NCBI GenBank assembly: GCA_958354085.1
Contig: CATWUX010000122.1
Location: 1-7,040, forward strand
DNA from: an uncultured Oscillospiraceae bacterium
GTDB lineage: Bacteria; Bacillota; Clostridia; Oscillospirales; Acutalibacteraceae
DNA length: 7,040 nt
Reading direction: 5' to 3'
A program made the translations under genes and the position numbers. Every line of letters begins with the position of its first letter. The first letter of the stretch is position 1. The notes beneath the pieces are model-generated. The model was given only the letters and a program-made list of their open reading frames with translations. It had not been told where the DNA came from and did no database searches. Shown here in pieces: positions 6,044-7,040 of the stretch.

Positions 6044-6949
6044 ATGATATATTCGTGGACGGATACCATTTTATACTTTTTTGCCTACAGCTTTTGCGGC
6101 TGGCTGATGGAAACGGTGCTGTGCTCTATTCAGGAAAAACGTTTTGTGAACCGCGGTTTTCTAAATGGACCGCTTTGTCCGATTTACGGTTGCGGCGGCG
6201 CTCTGATTTTCCTGCTTTTGCTGCCGGTACGGGACGCGATTACCTCACCGTTTCTGGCAGTGCCTCTGATCTTTATTGCCGGCGTTATACTCGCCTCCGC
6301 CGTGGAATATACGGTCTCGTATTGGATGGAGCGATGCTTTCACGCGCGCTGGTGGGATTATTCGCATTGCCGCTTTAATTTAAACGGACGGATCTGTCTG
6401 TCGATTTCATTGGCTTGGGGTGCGCTGGCGACCGGCTTTGTTTACATAGTACAGCCGTTGTTTGAATTGGTTGTGGGATGGCTATATAGCTTGGATGCGC
6501 ATCTGCCGCTGATTTTGGCGGTGACGTTTTGCGTGTTGACCGCCGTTGATGCAGTGATTTCGGTCTTTGTTGCACGTGCGATCGGCAATAAACTCGAACA
6601 GATGGAAAAGCTGCGCCAGTTGATTCAGGAGCATACCGAGGGCATGAAGATGCCGTCGCTGGAGGATGCCGCCTTGCGGTTGGAAAATGCTTACGACCGT
6701 TATGAAGAGCGCAAGACAGAGATGGTAACGTCGTTTCGCGCCAAATTGGGAGAATGGCGGTCGTTGGGGTTGGAAGAATGGCGGTCACTGGTACATACGC
6801 TCCGTACACAGCTGGAGGAAAAACGGCGCAGCCTTTTACACGTTCCCGTCTTGCAAAAGCGTATGATCAAAGCATTCCCGAAAATCCAGTGGAAATCCGG
6901 CGGATCCACAATCGAGGAACTGCGCGATTATTTTCGGAAAAAGAAATAA
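6044..6949 (+). CDS. CmpB-family polytopic membrane protein ('putative ABC transporter permease')
   Basis: This belongs to the PF06541-type family, common in Clostridia and of unknown function. The name 'ABC transporter permease' is by old analogy, and no ATPase gene is next to it. Signature blocks are YFFAYSFCGWLMETVLCSI at 11-29, FVNRGFLNGPLCPIYGCGG at 34-52, EYTVSYWMERCFHARWWDYS at 88-107 and FNLNGRICLSISLAWG at 111-126. About five hydrophobic segments lie within 8-178. The remaining ~120 residues (181-301) are a charged, helical, probably coiled-coil cytoplasmic tail, including a two-copy 8-residue repeat at 235-250 and a basic end (FRKKK). The ATG is seven bases after the pgeF stop, with AGAAGGA (6028-6034) overlapping that stop, so the two genes are likely cotranscribed and may be translationally coupled. 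Confidence 0.85.
   Translation: MIYSWTDTILYFFAYSFCGWLMETVLCSIQEKRFVNRGFLNGPLCPIYGCGGALIFLLLLPVRDAITSPFLAVPLIFIAGVILASAVEYTVSYWMERCFHARWWDYSHCRFNLNGRICLSISLAWGALATGFVYIVQPLFELVVGWLYSLDAHLPLILAVTFCVLTAVDAVISVFVARAIGNKLEQMEKLRQLIQEHTEGMKMPSLEDAALRLENAYDRYEERKTEMVTSFRAKLGEWRSLGLEEWRSLVHTLRTQLEEKRRSLLHVPVLQKRMIKAFPKIQWKSGGSTIEELRDYFRKKK
6746..6793 (+). repeat. Two-copy 24-base in-frame tandem repeat within the CmpB-family gene
   Basis: Units 6746-6769 and 6770-6793 share 19 of 24 bases, including agaatggcggtc. They encode LGEWRSLG and LEEWRSLV (residues 235-250). A small duplication in the coiled-coil tail that keeps the frame. Confidence 0.75.
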
Positions 6950-6968
6950 GCATTTCTGTGGTATAAAT

Positions 6969-6986
6969 AAAAATCCCCCGGCGAAG
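6969..6986 (+). other. Likely left arm of a terminator whose right arm is not present
   Basis: AAAAATCCCCCGGCGAAG lies 20 bases after the stop of the CmpB-family gene. It looks like the A-run plus GC-rich left arm of an intrinsic terminator. The expected partner (cgccgggggattttt) does not occur within the remaining window. This fits interruption by the following insertion-sequence-like end, or the half may simply pair with something past the edge. Confidence 0.4.
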
Positions 6987-7040
6987 TGAACAGGTCCAGT
7001 AAAAACGGACAATAGACAAAACACCCCCTGATGTAGGAAA
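6987..7040. mobile_element. Possible terminal end of an IS3-family insertion sequence (runs off window)
   Basis: From 6987 the sequence reads TGAACAGGTCCAGTAAAAACGGACA. This resembles the ends of IS3-family elements: TG at the tip, then a C-rich patch, an A-run and GGACA (compare TGTACTGACCCC..., IS150, recalled). Only one end and no transposase are visible, so orientation and identity are unproven. The abrupt change of base character and the broken terminator just before it support an insertion boundary. Confidence 0.4.

Noticed and set aside
6942..6957. AGAAAT/ATTTCT hairpin at the end of the CmpB-family gene as a terminator
   Set aside because: The stem is six AT-rich pairs, overlaps the stop codon and has no T run after it, so it is too weak to terminate.
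1..7040. CRISPR array, defence island or toxin-antitoxin pair
   Set aside because: No regularly spaced repeats and no defence-like protein were seen. All supported genes are housekeeping, sporulation-related or of a known membrane family.

Overview
The window looks like chromosomal housekeeping DNA from a Gram-positive Clostridia (Firmicutes) bacterium, perhaps of the Oscillospiraceae/Ruminococcaceae type. The reasons are the moderately high GC by eye, strong AAGGAGG-type ribosome sites, a GyrA-like subunit lacking a GyrA box, a secG-rnr pair, and a yaaL-bofA pair. The last belongs to the endospore-forming lineage. Every gene I can support is on the + strand. The genus assignment is inference.

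Layout: (1) 1-1638 is the 3' part of a type IIA topoisomerase A subunit, ParC-like. (2) 1639-1911 is a 273-base gap with two hairpins and the secG promoter region. One hairpin has its T-rich tail on the minus strand. (3) secG (1912-2163) is followed by a strong terminator-like hairpin and then rnr (2276-4387), which encodes RNase R. (4) A 76-base gap with a sigma-E-like promoter leads into a yaaL-like DUF2508 gene (4464-4742) and a bofA-like gene (4807-5076). The bofA stop codon lies inside the stem of a long terminator hairpin. (5) A good sigma-A extended -10 promoter drives pgeF (5188-6036, multicopper-oxidase-like/LACC1 family). This is followed seven bases later by a polytopic membrane protein of the CmpB 'putative ABC transporter permease' family (6044-6949). 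(6) The last ~90 bases hold what looks like half of a terminator, interrupted by a sequence resembling the end of an IS3-family insertion sequence.

Functional grouping: topoisomerase, SecG (protein export) and RNase R (RNA turnover) are growth functions. yaaL-bofA is the classic neighbour pair found beside recR in Bacillus. BofA restrains the intramembrane protease SpoIVFB that activates sigma-K, and a sigma-E-type promoter here would fit that role. pgeF and the CmpB-family gene form a likely two-gene operon.

I see no clearly novel multi-gene system. The observations most worth checking are the sigma-E-like promoter before yaaL-bofA, the apparent IS end in a terminator at the right edge, and the minus-strand terminator-like structure between parC and secG.
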